Numbered from the stretch's first letter, positions 1-7,135 are shown. The stretch is DNA of 7,453 nt from Nitrososphaerota archaeon (GCA_031283385.1 JAITBW010000141.1:1-7453); one strand, 5' to 3'. Program-made: numbers and translations. Notes: generated by a model not told the origin, from the sequence alone.

Positions 1-1
1 A

Positions 2-553
2 CAAAAAATACAAACAGATAATAATAGTAATGTTCAAAAAAAAATTGTTGTTCTAGACACTTCAGCATTTTTAGCAGGATTTGACCCCTTCTCAGTTGAT
101 AAAGAGCAAGTAACCGTGCCAAAAGTACAGGAGGAAATAAAAACAACTTCAATGGCGTTGATGCGGTTTAATACTGCAATTGAAAGTGGCAAGGTAAAAA
201 TTAAAACCCCTCAGGAAACATATTCTAATAAAATAAAAACATCTGCAAATAAAATAGGAGACTCATATCTTCTATCTGAAGCGGATATACAACTTTTGGC
301 ATTATCATTAGAACTCAAATCACAAGGGGAACACCCAGAAATTGTAACGGATGATTATTCAATTCAAAATGTTGCAAAACAAAATAATATTGAGTTCTAC
401 GCACTTGCAACATTTGGCATCCGGCGGCTTTTAGAATGGATGCGTTACTGCCCTGCATGTCACAAAGAGTATTCTATCAATAGCTCATTTAGTGTTTGTC
501 AAATCTGTGGCACAGCTCTTAAGAGAAAACCAAAAAAGCGGATGAAAAAATAG
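2..553 (+). CDS. nob1: Ribosome maturation endonuclease Nob1 (PIN domain + zinc ribbon), 5' partial
   Basis: Probable endonuclease that cuts the 3' end of the small-subunit rRNA precursor during 30S maturation, in the cytoplasm on pre-ribosomes. The frame is open from the left edge without an ATG, GTG or TTG before the first PIN strand, so the start lies outside the window or is hidden by an indel (see findings). The first strand reads KKIVVLDTSAFLAGFDP (41-88), with the first catalytic Asp at codon 56-58. Other PIN acidic residues are the Glu of VPKVQEEI, the Asp of SEADIQLLAL and the Asp of VTDDYSIQN. A C-terminal zinc ribbon follows: CPAC (449-460) and CQIC (497-508), then a very basic tail KRKPKKRMKK. 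This PIN-plus-ribbon order is the archaeal Nob1 layout. A start at the internal GTG at 116 would remove the first catalytic strand and is unlikely. The stop lies 15 bp from the end of the convergent DUF2070 gene. Family assignment is firm; only the N-terminus is uncertain. Confidence 0.93.
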   Translation, partial: QKIQTDNNSNVQKKIVVLDTSAFLAGFDPFSVDKEQVTVPKVQEEIKTTSMALMRFNTAIESGKVKIKTPQETYSNKIKTSANKIGDSYLLSEADIQLLALSLELKSQGEHPEIVTDDYSIQNVAKQNNIEFYALATFGIRRLLEWMRYCPACHKEYSINSSFSVCQICGTALKRKPKKRMKK

Positions 554-568
554 AAGAATAAACTGTTT

Positions 569-2398
569 TTAAAGCAGAGATAAAAGCAGGATAAGTAGAA
601 AGCCTTCAGTAAAAAATATGGGTGTAACAAGGTGTTTTGCTTTCGTAATCGCTTCATCTACAAGTAAAGAAAGTGAGGCTATACGAGATTTTCCGATAAC
701 ACGAACTTGTGGAACAATCAAATGTTTGTATCCTGCTTTTGCTGGTTCCAAGTTATTGACCGCTGTTTTTGCAGCATCAGTTACATATTTGATTAGTAGG
801 TCTTGGTCCATAACTTCGCCTATTGGATGATATCCTCGAGAGCCGGTAACGAGTGCGCTTACTGCATGAGTGTCAGTGGTGAAAAGTTCACTTGCATCAA
901 ATCCACATACATTTATTGTGTGGAGGATTTTTTCTCGTAATCCGGAAATCATGTTATTTCCATCTATAACAATGTAAACGACCGTTTGAGTTTCAACTTG
1001 GACAGTTATTGCTGTTATGCCACCAGTGCCCATGCCTTCTTTGAGGGTGAATTCTTTAGGATAAATTGTTGAAGAACCGATTTTGAAAGGTTTCTTTGGC
1101 ATTGAAACAACTTTTTGGAGGCATTTGGATGCAGCAGCTTCAAACTCGGCTAAATGTTCTACAGTATCGATGACGTCAGTTAGACTGTTGTGGCAGTTAA
1201 CGATAAGTGTGCTGTTTAATCCATATTTCTGAGCTTCTTCTTGTACAGTGTGTCTAAGTTCTTGGGGGAGGTCTTCAGTAGTTTTCGGTGAGAGGGTAAA
1301 TGAAAGGAAAGCAGTGTTTCCGAAAATTTGGCAAGAAGCGGTAGCATATCCTTCAGTAACTTGGACAAGTGGGGAAGCTAAAGTTTCTGTTGTTTCAAAA
1401 TTAGCTGCTTCGATAGTTTTAGTTATTACTTTAAAGTTTTGTGCTTGAGAGGCTAAATCAAGTTCATGACCTAAAATGCCCAAAGGCGTACATGTTTGAC
1501 ATCCATAAGCTTCTTCAAAGTGTTTCTTAAGCAAAGAAGGCAAAAGGCTACTACCGATATTTTTGAATGGACCTGGATGAACACAGGGCACTATTAAAGC
1601 GGCTTTAGGTTTAGAAGTGTTAAAACGTAATAGCATAACATTTATGTCTTCAGTTTCACCCATTTTTTCTAAATATTCTTCAAGTGGCGCATTTGCATCA
1701 AGTACCCAGTTAAGTATGAAAGCCTTAAACAAAGGTAGGGCAGGCATACCGTTTAGGCGGTTGCCTATTTTATCTAAGGATTTTAGAAATGTGAATACTG
1801 TAACATAGGCAAGTATTGGCGTAATTATAAAGTAGAACAAAGAAGAGGATAGTACAGTGTCTGTCAGATTTATCCAACAAACTAAAAAGAGGCCAATGCA
1901 GAGGTAAGGCCAAAACAGCGCAACTAAAAGCTGTCGTATGTGACTTGAGGAAGAAGTTGTAAATAAAACAATAAATCGTAAAGTTAAAACTATGCCAAAT
2001 CCAAGTAAAGAGAGTTTAAACCACCAGAGTGGATCAAATATTATTCCGAAAACTAGACCTATAATTAGAAAGAGCGCCCAGAAGATCCAGCAGGAAAAAG
2101 ACAAAGCCACTGTTCTGCGCAGGGTGTAAATTGGATCTTTTAAAACGAGTTTGCTCAGAATTGCGTCGGTGATAATTGTTATAGTAAATAAGGTTAAACC
2201 AAGAAATATGCCGCTTATTGCTGCTCCCTTAACTTCAGGGAATAAAATATGTAGTGATAAGCCAAAGATACAGAGACAAATTGCGGCTGTAAATAGGATT
2301 AGGCGTTTGCAAGAGGGTAAAAAGAACATAGAGGAATAATGCTTCACTGCGCCATCCAGAGAGTCATTTAAGGAATTATCAGAAGCGTTATTTACCAT
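569..2398 (-). CDS. DUF2070 family membrane protein, function unknown
   Basis: Archaeal membrane protein of the DUF2070 type, about 609 residues. Six predicted membrane helices lie in the N-terminal third (about residues 33-53, 58-82, 97-121, 126-147, 157-178, 183-204). A soluble domain of nearly 390 residues follows, and one hydrophobic helix (about 591-609) ends the protein with no tail. The soluble domain carries conserved-looking polar motifs: HPGPF-x-N-I-GSS (274-284), GHELDLAS (310-317), NCHNSLTD (401-408), GMGTGGI (455-461), DGNNM (479-483), TDTHAV (508-513) and GYHPIGE (522-528). Their His/Asp content suggests a metal-dependent enzyme, but no activity is known to me and this is inference. 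The ATG at 2398 was chosen over the in-frame TTG at 2404 because GGAGATG ends 7 nt before the ATG, whereas it overlaps the TTG region. It is transcribed divergently from the Sm-like gene and convergently with nob1, so it looks monocistronic. Family call is fairly sure; role unknown. Confidence 0.85.
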   Translation of the reverse strand: MVNNASDNSLNDSLDGAVKHYSSMFFLPSCKRLILFTAAICLCIFGLSLHILFPEVKGAAISGIFLGLTLFTITIITDAILSKLVLKDPIYTLRRTVALSFSCWIFWALFLIIGLVFGIIFDPLWWFKLSLLGFGIVLTLRFIVLFTTSSSSHIRQLLVALFWPYLCIGLFLVCWINLTDTVLSSSLFYFIITPILAYVTVFTFLKSLDKIGNRLNGMPALPLFKAFILNWVLDANAPLEEYLEKMGETEDINVMLLRFNTSKPKAALIVPCVHPGPFKNIGSSLLPSLLKKHFEEAYGCQTCTPLGILGHELDLASQAQNFKVITKTIEAANFETTETLASPLVQVTEGYATASCQIFGNTAFLSFTLSPKTTEDLPQELRHTVQEEAQKYGLNSTLIVNCHNSLTDVIDTVEHLAEFEAAASKCLQKVVSMPKKPFKIGSSTIYPKEFTLKEGMGTGGITAITVQVETQTVVYIVIDGNNMISGLREKILHTINVCGFDASELFTTDTHAVSALVTGSRGYHPIGEVMDQDLLIKYVTDAAKTAVNNLEPAKAGYKHLIVPQVRVIGKSRIASLSLLVDEAITKAKHLVTPIFFTEGFLLILLLSLL

Positions 2399-2657
2399 GT
2401 TCAAACATCTCCAATTAAGTTCTATTGAAGCGGATAGAATTATTAAAATGTAACTTAAATTAATGGTAAAATATTTGACAATAAATACAAAATTTCACAA
2501 TTTCAAACAAGGTAGCATATCAGTTTTATACAGGAAAAGCTCAAAACACGCAGACCGGTTGAACCTAAAAAGTCAATATGCAACATACAAAGAACCAATT
2601 TAGCAGGGAGAACTGTTTTATTCTCAAAATGACAATTATGTAAATTCTGCAAAGTCT
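2399..2657. promoter_or_regulatory. Divergent intergenic region between DUF2070 and the Sm-like gene
   Basis: AT-rich 259-bp spacer that must hold both promoters. Toward DUF2070 the minus strand has GGAGATG 7 nt before the ATG at 2398, and an AT-rich TATA-like AATTTAAG near 2453-2460, about the right distance for a short leader. Toward the Sm-like gene, TTTTATT at 2616-2622 could be a TATA element giving a leader of some 10-15 nt; no Shine-Dalgarno precedes that ATG. A better TATA match, TTTTATAC, lies at 2524-2531 but about 130 bp upstream, so it would imply a long leader or a separate transcript. Box positions are by eye and weak. Confidence 0.35.
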
Positions 2658-2948
2658 ATGCCAGCGCAAAATTTGCCGCCGTCCGTATTTCAAATGCTTG
2701 AAAGGAATGTTGGCAAGAAAATTAGAGTAATAATAGATTCAACCTACGGTTATGAGGGAACTTTAGAAGCAGTTGCTCAGGATGTTGCAGGAATATGGAT
2801 ATCAGAAGTAGATGCCATAGTTTTACGCTCAACTCTTGCGCAGCCAATACCGCAAGTAGCAAACAGAGAAGAAACAAACGATTTATATCTAAACTTAAAA
2901 GAAGTTCAAAGAGTCGAAGTGCTACAAAGACCTCAAAGTAAACAATAA
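2658..2948 (+). CDS. Small Sm/Lsm-like protein
   Basis: Ninety-six-residue protein whose first half resembles the Sm fold: a short N-terminal helix (about 8-17), then the Sm1-like pattern with Leu14, Gly19-Lys20, Ile22-x-Val24, the turn with Gly34, and strands through GIWISEVDAIVLR (45-57). Sm-like proteins form rings that bind U-rich RNA in RNA processing. After a polar loop of about 18 residues (58-76), a last strand pair reads YLNLKEVQRVEVL (77-89). The Arg-Gly signature of a classical Sm2 motif is not visible, so this is a divergent member or an Sm-like relative rather than a standard archaeal Lsm. The ATG at 2658 is the only ATG, GTG or TTG after the in-frame stop at 2601-2603. No Shine-Dalgarno is seen, which fits a leaderless or short-leader transcript. 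It ends 19 bp from the convergent sec61-beta gene. The coding call is solid; the fold call is moderate. Confidence 0.72.
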   Translation: MPAQNLPPSVFQMLERNVGKKIRVIIDSTYGYEGTLEAVAQDVAGIWISEVDAIVLRSTLAQPIPQVANREETNDLYLNLKEVQRVEVLQRPQSKQ

Positions 2949-2954
2949 AAATTT

Positions 2955-2962
2955 AAAAAAAA
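2955..2962 (-). terminator. T8 run downstream of sec61-beta
   Basis: An uninterrupted run of eight T on the minus strand starts 6 nt after the sec61-beta stop codon, in the 19-bp convergent spacer with the Sm-like gene. Archaeal RNA polymerase commonly stops at such U-rich tracts without needing a hairpin, so this probably ends the sec61-beta transcript. On the plus strand the matching stop for the Sm-like gene could be the T5 at 2979-2983. Confidence 0.45.
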
Positions 2963-2967
2963 GTAAT

Positions 2968-3132
2968 TTAAAAGAAAATTTTTGCTAAAATTGATACAAC
3001 AATTAAAGTAATAGATATAGCCACTAAAAGTTCAGGTCTAATTTTAACACCGTCAGTTTCTTCCTCAAAGAATCTAAGCAACCCTGCACTTGCAGCAGGC
3101 ATTGGACCTGAGTCTTTCCTTTTCTTACTCAT
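2968..3132 (-). CDS. Preprotein translocase subunit Sec61-beta
   Basis: Fifty-four-residue tail-anchored protein, the small non-essential-type third subunit of the SecYE-beta channel that moves proteins across or into the cytoplasmic membrane. The sequence shows the family pattern throughout: a basic N-terminus MSKKRKDSGPMP, then the hallmark AASAGLLRFFEEE (13-25), a conserved KIRPELLVAISI segment (30-41), and a single membrane helix to the last residue (about 35-53). Length matches archaeal Sec-beta proteins. The start at 3132 is preferred because GGG lies 6 nt upstream; an in-frame ATG two codons earlier (3138) would sit directly against that GGG. It is on the same strand as polD and the winged-helix gene but separated from them by 219 bp, so it probably has its own promoter. 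Confidence 0.94.
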   Translation of the reverse strand: MSKKRKDSGPMPAASAGLLRFFEEETDGVKIRPELLVAISITLIVVSILAKIFF

Positions 3133-3351
3133 TAACATCCCTATTTTTAGTTAAGTAAATACACTCATATTTCCTTGTAGATTATTAATGTTACGTAAAA
3201 AAAGAACACGTTTTTAATGAGCAAAGACAAATAACGCAGCATTAAGAGATTACAGCTACAACAGCGAACGCAGAGACCCCTTGAAAATCATTTAGCGAGA
3301 CGCGCCCAATACTCAATAGTTACAATAGCATGCATAAAAAGTGTATAAAAA
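3133..3351 (-). promoter_or_regulatory. Intergenic region upstream of sec61-beta with a TATA-like box and a T7 run
   Basis: The 219-bp spacer has no ORF of useful length. On the minus strand it begins just past the winged-helix stop codon with ATTTTTATAC (3343-3352) and a second TTTTTATG (3333-3340). These could be TATA boxes, or the T-rich stop signal of the polD-winged-helix transcript. A GC-richer stretch follows (about 3240-3310), then TTTTTTT at 3197-3203, a terminator-like tract. Nearer sec61-beta, GTATTTAC (about 3154-3161) is a possible TATA element and GGGATG at 3136-3141 the likely ribosome binding site. The elements are visible; their roles are inferred. Confidence 0.35.
3203..3318 (-). 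ncRNA. Possible small RNA (promoter- and T-run-bounded, speculative)
   Basis: If the TATA-like ATTTTTATAC at 3343-3352 is used, transcription would begin near 3318-3320, run through a segment clearly richer in G+C than its flanks, and meet a seven-T run at 3197-3203, giving an RNA of roughly 115-120 nt. I see no tRNA arms and no convincing C and D boxes, and no strong long stem by eye. It could equally be the 5' leader of sec61-beta. The evidence is only composition and bounding signals. Confidence 0.15.
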
Positions 3352-3645
3352 TCAAATTAGGCGCGTCTGTCCAACACCTGTAAGACCCCAGACGTATCTT
3401 TTACTACCTTTATGCTCAACTATGCCTTCCCGATACATTAATCGTAGATGATGCATCACAACATTATATGAAAAACCAGTTTTATGGGATAATTCACTAG
3501 CACTACAAAAGTTAACATCGAGTAAAAACAAAATTTTTGTTCTTGCCTTAAGTCCGCAACGTACATTACGAATTTTCTTTAAGTAAGCATTCGGATGAAG
3601 TGTACTGATAAATTTTCCCCTCAAGTAGTAATATGTACAATTCAT
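3352..3645 (-). CDS. ArsR-like winged helix-turn-helix DNA-binding protein
   Basis: Ninety-seven-residue probable transcription regulator. Residues 33-88 form a winged helix: a first helix LKARTKILFLLD (32-43), a second helix SASELSHKTG (48-57), a recognition helix SYNVVMHHLRLMYREG (59-74), and a wing IVEHKGSKRYVWGLT (75-89). This resembles the short archaeal ArsR/MarR-like proteins in which the VMHHLRLMYREGIV segment is typical. There is no Cys or His pattern suggesting a metal-sensor site, and no effector domain. The first ~30 residues are basic and aromatic and are not recognised. The start is 14 bp after the polD stop, without a clear Shine-Dalgarno, so it is likely the second gene of a polD transcript and may rely on readthrough or coupling. 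Whether it regulates replication genes, itself or something else cannot be told. Fold call good; target unknown. Confidence 0.8.
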   Translation of the reverse strand: MNCTYYYLRGKFISTLHPNAYLKKIRNVRCGLKARTKILFLLDVNFCSASELSHKTGFSYNVVMHHLRLMYREGIVEHKGSKRYVWGLTGVGQTRLI

Positions 3646-3659
3646 TTGTAAAGTTTTAG

Positions 3660-6600
3660 TTAACCGAAATCAAAAAGAAGCGTCTGTTTAGCTTTCTTGT
3701 TATCAAACAACAAAGAGATCTCTTCTTTAACTAAAAGTAAGCGTTGAGTATAATATTTGGGTAAGCCATAGTTATCCACCAATCGTTGAGCAATTGCTAG
3801 ATATTTCTCAATGTTACCGCGGTAAACCGTGAGTGTTAAATTTCCGCCGCAGAAAAAACATTTCCCAGCCAAGGGCAACCGTCGAAATTTTTTGTTGCAT
3901 TTTTTACATCGAAACGACTGTGTTGAGAAGGCACGTAGATTGCCAGCAATATCGCGCATAAAATGAGTGTTGATAACTTTAAGTGCAACTCTATTAGCTT
4001 CAACAGCTTCTAACTGTTCACCTAGGCTTAACTGTAGAGCAACTTTTTCATTCATCGTTTTAAGGTCTTTATATGAACTTTGTGCATTACCTATGTTAAT
4101 GTTCGTTGTGGGAACCGTGAACATAAATCCTTCAAATTGCGCTTCAGTACCAATCCGGTGACTAATAGTATCCATAATGTAGCTTATCGTTTTAGCGTCA
4201 ATTCTCTGGTAAGACTTTTTGTAAAACTCCAAAGGATAATTTGTGCTAACATCAAAATCATGAGCTTGCCGCTGAACCTCTTTAGTGTTAACAAAAGGAA
4301 TCATTAAAATCGGGGCATCCATGATACCGCCAATTTGAGCAGGCAGATATTGCCGCGAAAAATTAATCAGAGTATCAAGAGCTAGCATTATAGCATCTTC
4401 ATCGCCATCACAATCTCGACGTTTAGCAGAATGCCAAATTGGGTGAGCATAAATTAAATTACGGTTAGTATAACCAATTATGCGCCCAAGAACACACGCA
4501 CAAGTATGAGGAGCTAAACCAAAAATCAACTGCCCAACAAGATCTTCCGTCTGTTTAACGTTATAAAATCGCGGCATTTTATAAACACGTTCAAGCAGAT
4601 CATCCATAAAATTTGCTATCTGAGTAAAATATTTACCAGCCTTTCGAGGGATAACGACGTCTTGAAGTTTCAATTCCAAAATCTGCTCAGGAGTAACTAA
4701 AGGTTTGCCATAAACATCATATACATATCCCAAAGACCGCAATTTTTCAACAGACACACCTATTTCCACAGGCGTTATATGAGTTAGAGGGGCATTAGTG
4801 CCGTCAAAACGAATTGTGCCATCTTTATATGTAGACACATCATATTTAGCTCGCAGAATACCTTTCTCCAGAATCTCAGGCATTTTATCTTCATTAGTCA
4901 ACCCCTTAACACCACGAAGCATTTTCGGAACAGGAACACCTAAAGAAGAACAAGCAGAAGCAAGCATTTCCTTAAAATTAACAGGCTGCCTAGAATACAA
5001 AACAGATTGCGTTTTGCATACATCACAATAACTACCCTTCAAAGCTTTACCACATCGTGGACACGAGTTTACAGCAACCGTATCACAACCACATGAGGAG
5101 CACTGAATTTTTAATGTGTACGATTTACATTGAGGACACTTACGCTTAGCCATTTCAACAAACACAGGACCCTTTTTACCAGCCTCAACAAAATCTCTGT
5201 GAACACCACCAGCTAACCCTACAGGAAATAGCACATGCACAGAAGGCCGCATTTCTCGATGTTTAGCTTTCTCAGGTCGACCCATACGCCCACCCACATA
5301 GCTTGGAGCCTTATCACTAATCGGCACACCACTAAGAATAGACAACAAAGCCAACACCGAATCAGCCTCTATGAACTCGTTTAACCGAGATGTGCCATAA
5401 CCAAGAGAAAAACCAAAAACAGCAGCATCCTCACCCTCAACTACAACTTTACCATCAACCACCCGATGAGGTAACAAAATTTTTCTAAGCAGCAATAAAA
5501 CTTCATCATTAGCAACCCCCGTTATACTATATATAAACCCCTGATCAGAGAGCACATCACAACCAAATAACCAACTTTTCAAACAGTTGACTTCTTGAAC
5601 CGTAGATAAGCTAGACCAAAAAAGAAGACAATTTGGTGCTAAGGGTATATTCAAATTTTGGCAAAGAGCAAATGCTTGCTTAACTGTAGGCTTATTATTG
5701 AAAGGATCAATAAGAAAATTTTCAAGTTGTTGTACTGAAAGCCCACAGACCTCAGCAGCTTTTTTAGCATCACCATCAAATTTTGCTATAAAAGCATTTT
5801 TTAAATCTTGAACCCACCATTCTTCCACATAACCAGAAGGTAAAAGATTCTTGTTACAGTAAAGAAAATCACCAAAATCAATTAATATGTCACCAAGAAA
5901 AAGAATTTTTTGAATGCGCCCTTTAATTTCAGAAAAATTTTCAAGCGATACCCGCACAACAGAATTATCTTTAAGAAGAACTACAGGCTTTTCAAGACTA
6001 TCTACAGGCATTGTAACGCCGCCCTTTCCAGGAAGTTCCAAACGCATCTGAGTACCTGCGGCCAAAAAACCCTCCACCACAAGCATCGTAGCTGGATGAA
6101 TGCCAACTGCTGAAAGACCAGTATTACGTGACCGTCCATATCTAAGCCGAAAACCCCCTCTAGTCGACGGAAAAGCAAAGATAGGTCTCCCCGCGATAAC
6201 ATCATCCATGAAACCGCCAGATTTTTTCTCAGATTTTTTTTTAAAATTTTTTAACCAATCCCAACCCTCAAAACCCAGTCGCTCAATTATCACAGACACC
6301 TTTTGAGCACGACCAACAATACCGTCATTAATGACTCTTAATGCACCACCTCTAACACGATTGGTTTCCACACGTTCCAAATTACGATATGAAGAAACTT
6401 CAACAGGATCTGACTCAGTACCTGTGCATTCTACGGGAACAAGTTTTAGAGCTTTATGCAGTTCCTCATCAGGGATGTGATACTGAAAACGCCCAACAGA
6501 ACGTTCATAGAGCCGTAACTCTTCAACAAACCGAGAAATCTCTTCTTCTGTAGGCTTATAGGAATCCAAGCCCAGTTCACGACGAACATAGTCACCTACA

Positions 6601-7079
6601 ACTAACGTTAAAGCTTGATCAGTACCACCTGCCGAACGAATAGGACCAGCAAAATAGATCGCTAGATAGCGGGTTTGATCAGCATTTTTCTTTATTTTAA
6701 CATGCGCAATACCCTGAATGGGAGCAGCAGTTAAACCTTCGGTAAAAATTGCAAGAGCAGTCCTAATAGCCTGTTCAGCTAACTCATCAGGCGTTCGCTT
6801 CTCATTCGCTTCAACAAAGTTCCCTTGAGCAATCTCTTGCGCAACTTTGAAAGCTACTTCTTCACGAGCTATCTGACTACTTAATCTACGAATACTTAAA
6901 GCAACATTCTTTGGTCCAACAAGCCCTTCAACTAAATCAGCAATGTCTTGAGCCTCAAGACACTCAGTTTTTAAAGCAGAATCTAAGCCTTTAGCCCGTG
7001 CAGTATCACTAACATTGTATAACTCTCTTAATTGCCGCTTCATTCCATCAATGTAATCTTGATAACTGTGGCTTAACAT
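3660..7079 (-). CDS. polC: DNA polymerase II (PolD) large subunit DP2
   Basis: Catalytic subunit of the archaeal family D replicative DNA polymerase, which pairs with the DP1 exonuclease subunit (not in this window). About 1139 residues, normal for an intein-free DP2. Numbering is from the ATG at 7079. Conserved blocks include FAGPIRSAGGTDQA (143-156), RGGFRLRYGRSRNTG (307-321) and GGRMGRPEKAKHR (596-608). The double-psi barrel active site is KRRDCDGDED (886-895), with metal-binding Asp891 and Asp893. Zinc-binding clusters are C648/C651/C660/C663, C673/C676/C685/C688 and C1058/C1061/C1074/C1077. The last residues, QTLLFDFG (1132-1139), look like a PCNA-interacting PIP box. An upstream in-frame TTG at 7088 (three residues longer) is the alternative start; a GGG precedes it by 4 nt and another GGG precedes the ATG by 4 nt, so the choice is not settled. 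It leads a probable two-gene unit with the winged-helix gene. The frame is intact from end to end. Some databases use polC, others polD2, for this gene. Confidence 0.97.
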   Translation of the reverse strand: MLSHSYQDYIDGMKRQLRELYNVSDTARAKGLDSALKTECLEAQDIADLVEGLVGPKNVALSIRRLSSQIAREEVAFKVAQEIAQGNFVEANEKRTPDELAEQAIRTALAIFTEGLTAAPIQGIAHVKIKKNADQTRYLAIYFAGPIRSAGGTDQALTLVVGDYVRRELGLDSYKPTEEEISRFVEELRLYERSVGRFQYHIPDEELHKALKLVPVECTGTESDPVEVSSYRNLERVETNRVRGGALRVINDGIVGRAQKVSVIIERLGFEGWDWLKNFKKKSEKKSGGFMDDVIAGRPIFAFPSTRGGFRLRYGRSRNTGLSAVGIHPATMLVVEGFLAAGTQMRLELPGKGGVTMPVDSLEKPVVLLKDNSVVRVSLENFSEIKGRIQKILFLGDILIDFGDFLYCNKNLLPSGYVEEWWVQDLKNAFIAKFDGDAKKAAEVCGLSVQQLENFLIDPFNNKPTVKQAFALCQNLNIPLAPNCLLFWSSLSTVQEVNCLKSWLFGCDVLSDQGFIYSITGVANDEVLLLLRKILLPHRVVDGKVVVEGEDAAVFGFSLGYGTSRLNEFIEADSVLALLSILSGVPISDKAPSYVGGRMGRPEKAKHREMRPSVHVLFPVGLAGGVHRDFVEAGKKGPVFVEMAKRKCPQCKSYTLKIQCSSCGCDTVAVNSCPRCGKALKGSYCDVCKTQSVLYSRQPVNFKEMLASACSSLGVPVPKMLRGVKGLTNEDKMPEILEKGILRAKYDVSTYKDGTIRFDGTNAPLTHITPVEIGVSVEKLRSLGYVYDVYGKPLVTPEQILELKLQDVVIPRKAGKYFTQIANFMDDLLERVYKMPRFYNVKQTEDLVGQLIFGLAPHTCACVLGRIIGYTNRNLIYAHPIWHSAKRRDCDGDEDAIMLALDTLINFSRQYLPAQIGGIMDAPILMIPFVNTKEVQRQAHDFDVSTNYPLEFYKKSYQRIDAKTISYIMDTISHRIGTEAQFEGFMFTVPTTNINIGNAQSSYKDLKTMNEKVALQLSLGEQLEAVEANRVALKVINTHFMRDIAGNLRAFSTQSFRCKKCNKKFRRLPLAGKCFFCGGNLTLTVYRGNIEKYLAIAQRLVDNYGLPKYYTQRLLLVKEEISLLFDNKKAKQTLLFDFG

Positions 7080-7135
7080 ACTGCCCAAATATCCCTTCTA
7101 ATAAATAATAAAAATTAACAGTAAAGTATTTCTGG
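7080..7135 (-). promoter_or_regulatory. Probable polD promoter region
   Basis: Directly upstream of polD the minus strand carries a T/A-rich block, TTTTTATTATTTATT (7101-7115), the best TATA-like element here. Placed about 30 nt before the ATG at 7079, it would give a very short leader or none, favouring the ATG start over a long 5' leader. AGAAGGGAT (7092-7100) could act as a ribosome binding site if transcription starts further upstream. Assigned by eye only. Confidence 0.35.

Noticed and set aside
116..553. nob1 starting at the internal GTG
   Set aside because: This start would cut off the first PIN strand with its catalytic Asp, although the frame remains open and clearly homologous upstream.
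618..2339. Several plus-strand open frames of 62-70 codons inside the DUF2070 gene
   Set aside because: They are antisense to a long gene with clear domain structure, have no ribosome binding sites of note, and read as composition-driven shadows.
2551..2566. tRNA T-arm-like GGTTCAACC on the minus strand
   Set aside because: The flanks do not form a T stem, and no acceptor, D or anticodon arm can be placed around it; it is just a short imperfect palindrome.
2578..2643. 21-codon ORF in the leader of the Sm-like gene
   Set aside because: Polar, unremarkable composition with no ribosome binding site; its length is expected by chance in an AT-rich spacer.
3298..3368. 9-bp inverted repeat AGACGCGCC / GGCGCGTCT around the winged-helix stop codon
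   Set aside because: A perfect 9-bp pair within 70 bp is expected about once or twice by chance in a window this long, and the right arm lies in coding sequence.
3967..6306. Open frames of 64-77 codons on both strands inside polD
   Set aside because: All overlap the intact polymerase frame in other phases and none shows a recognisable motif.
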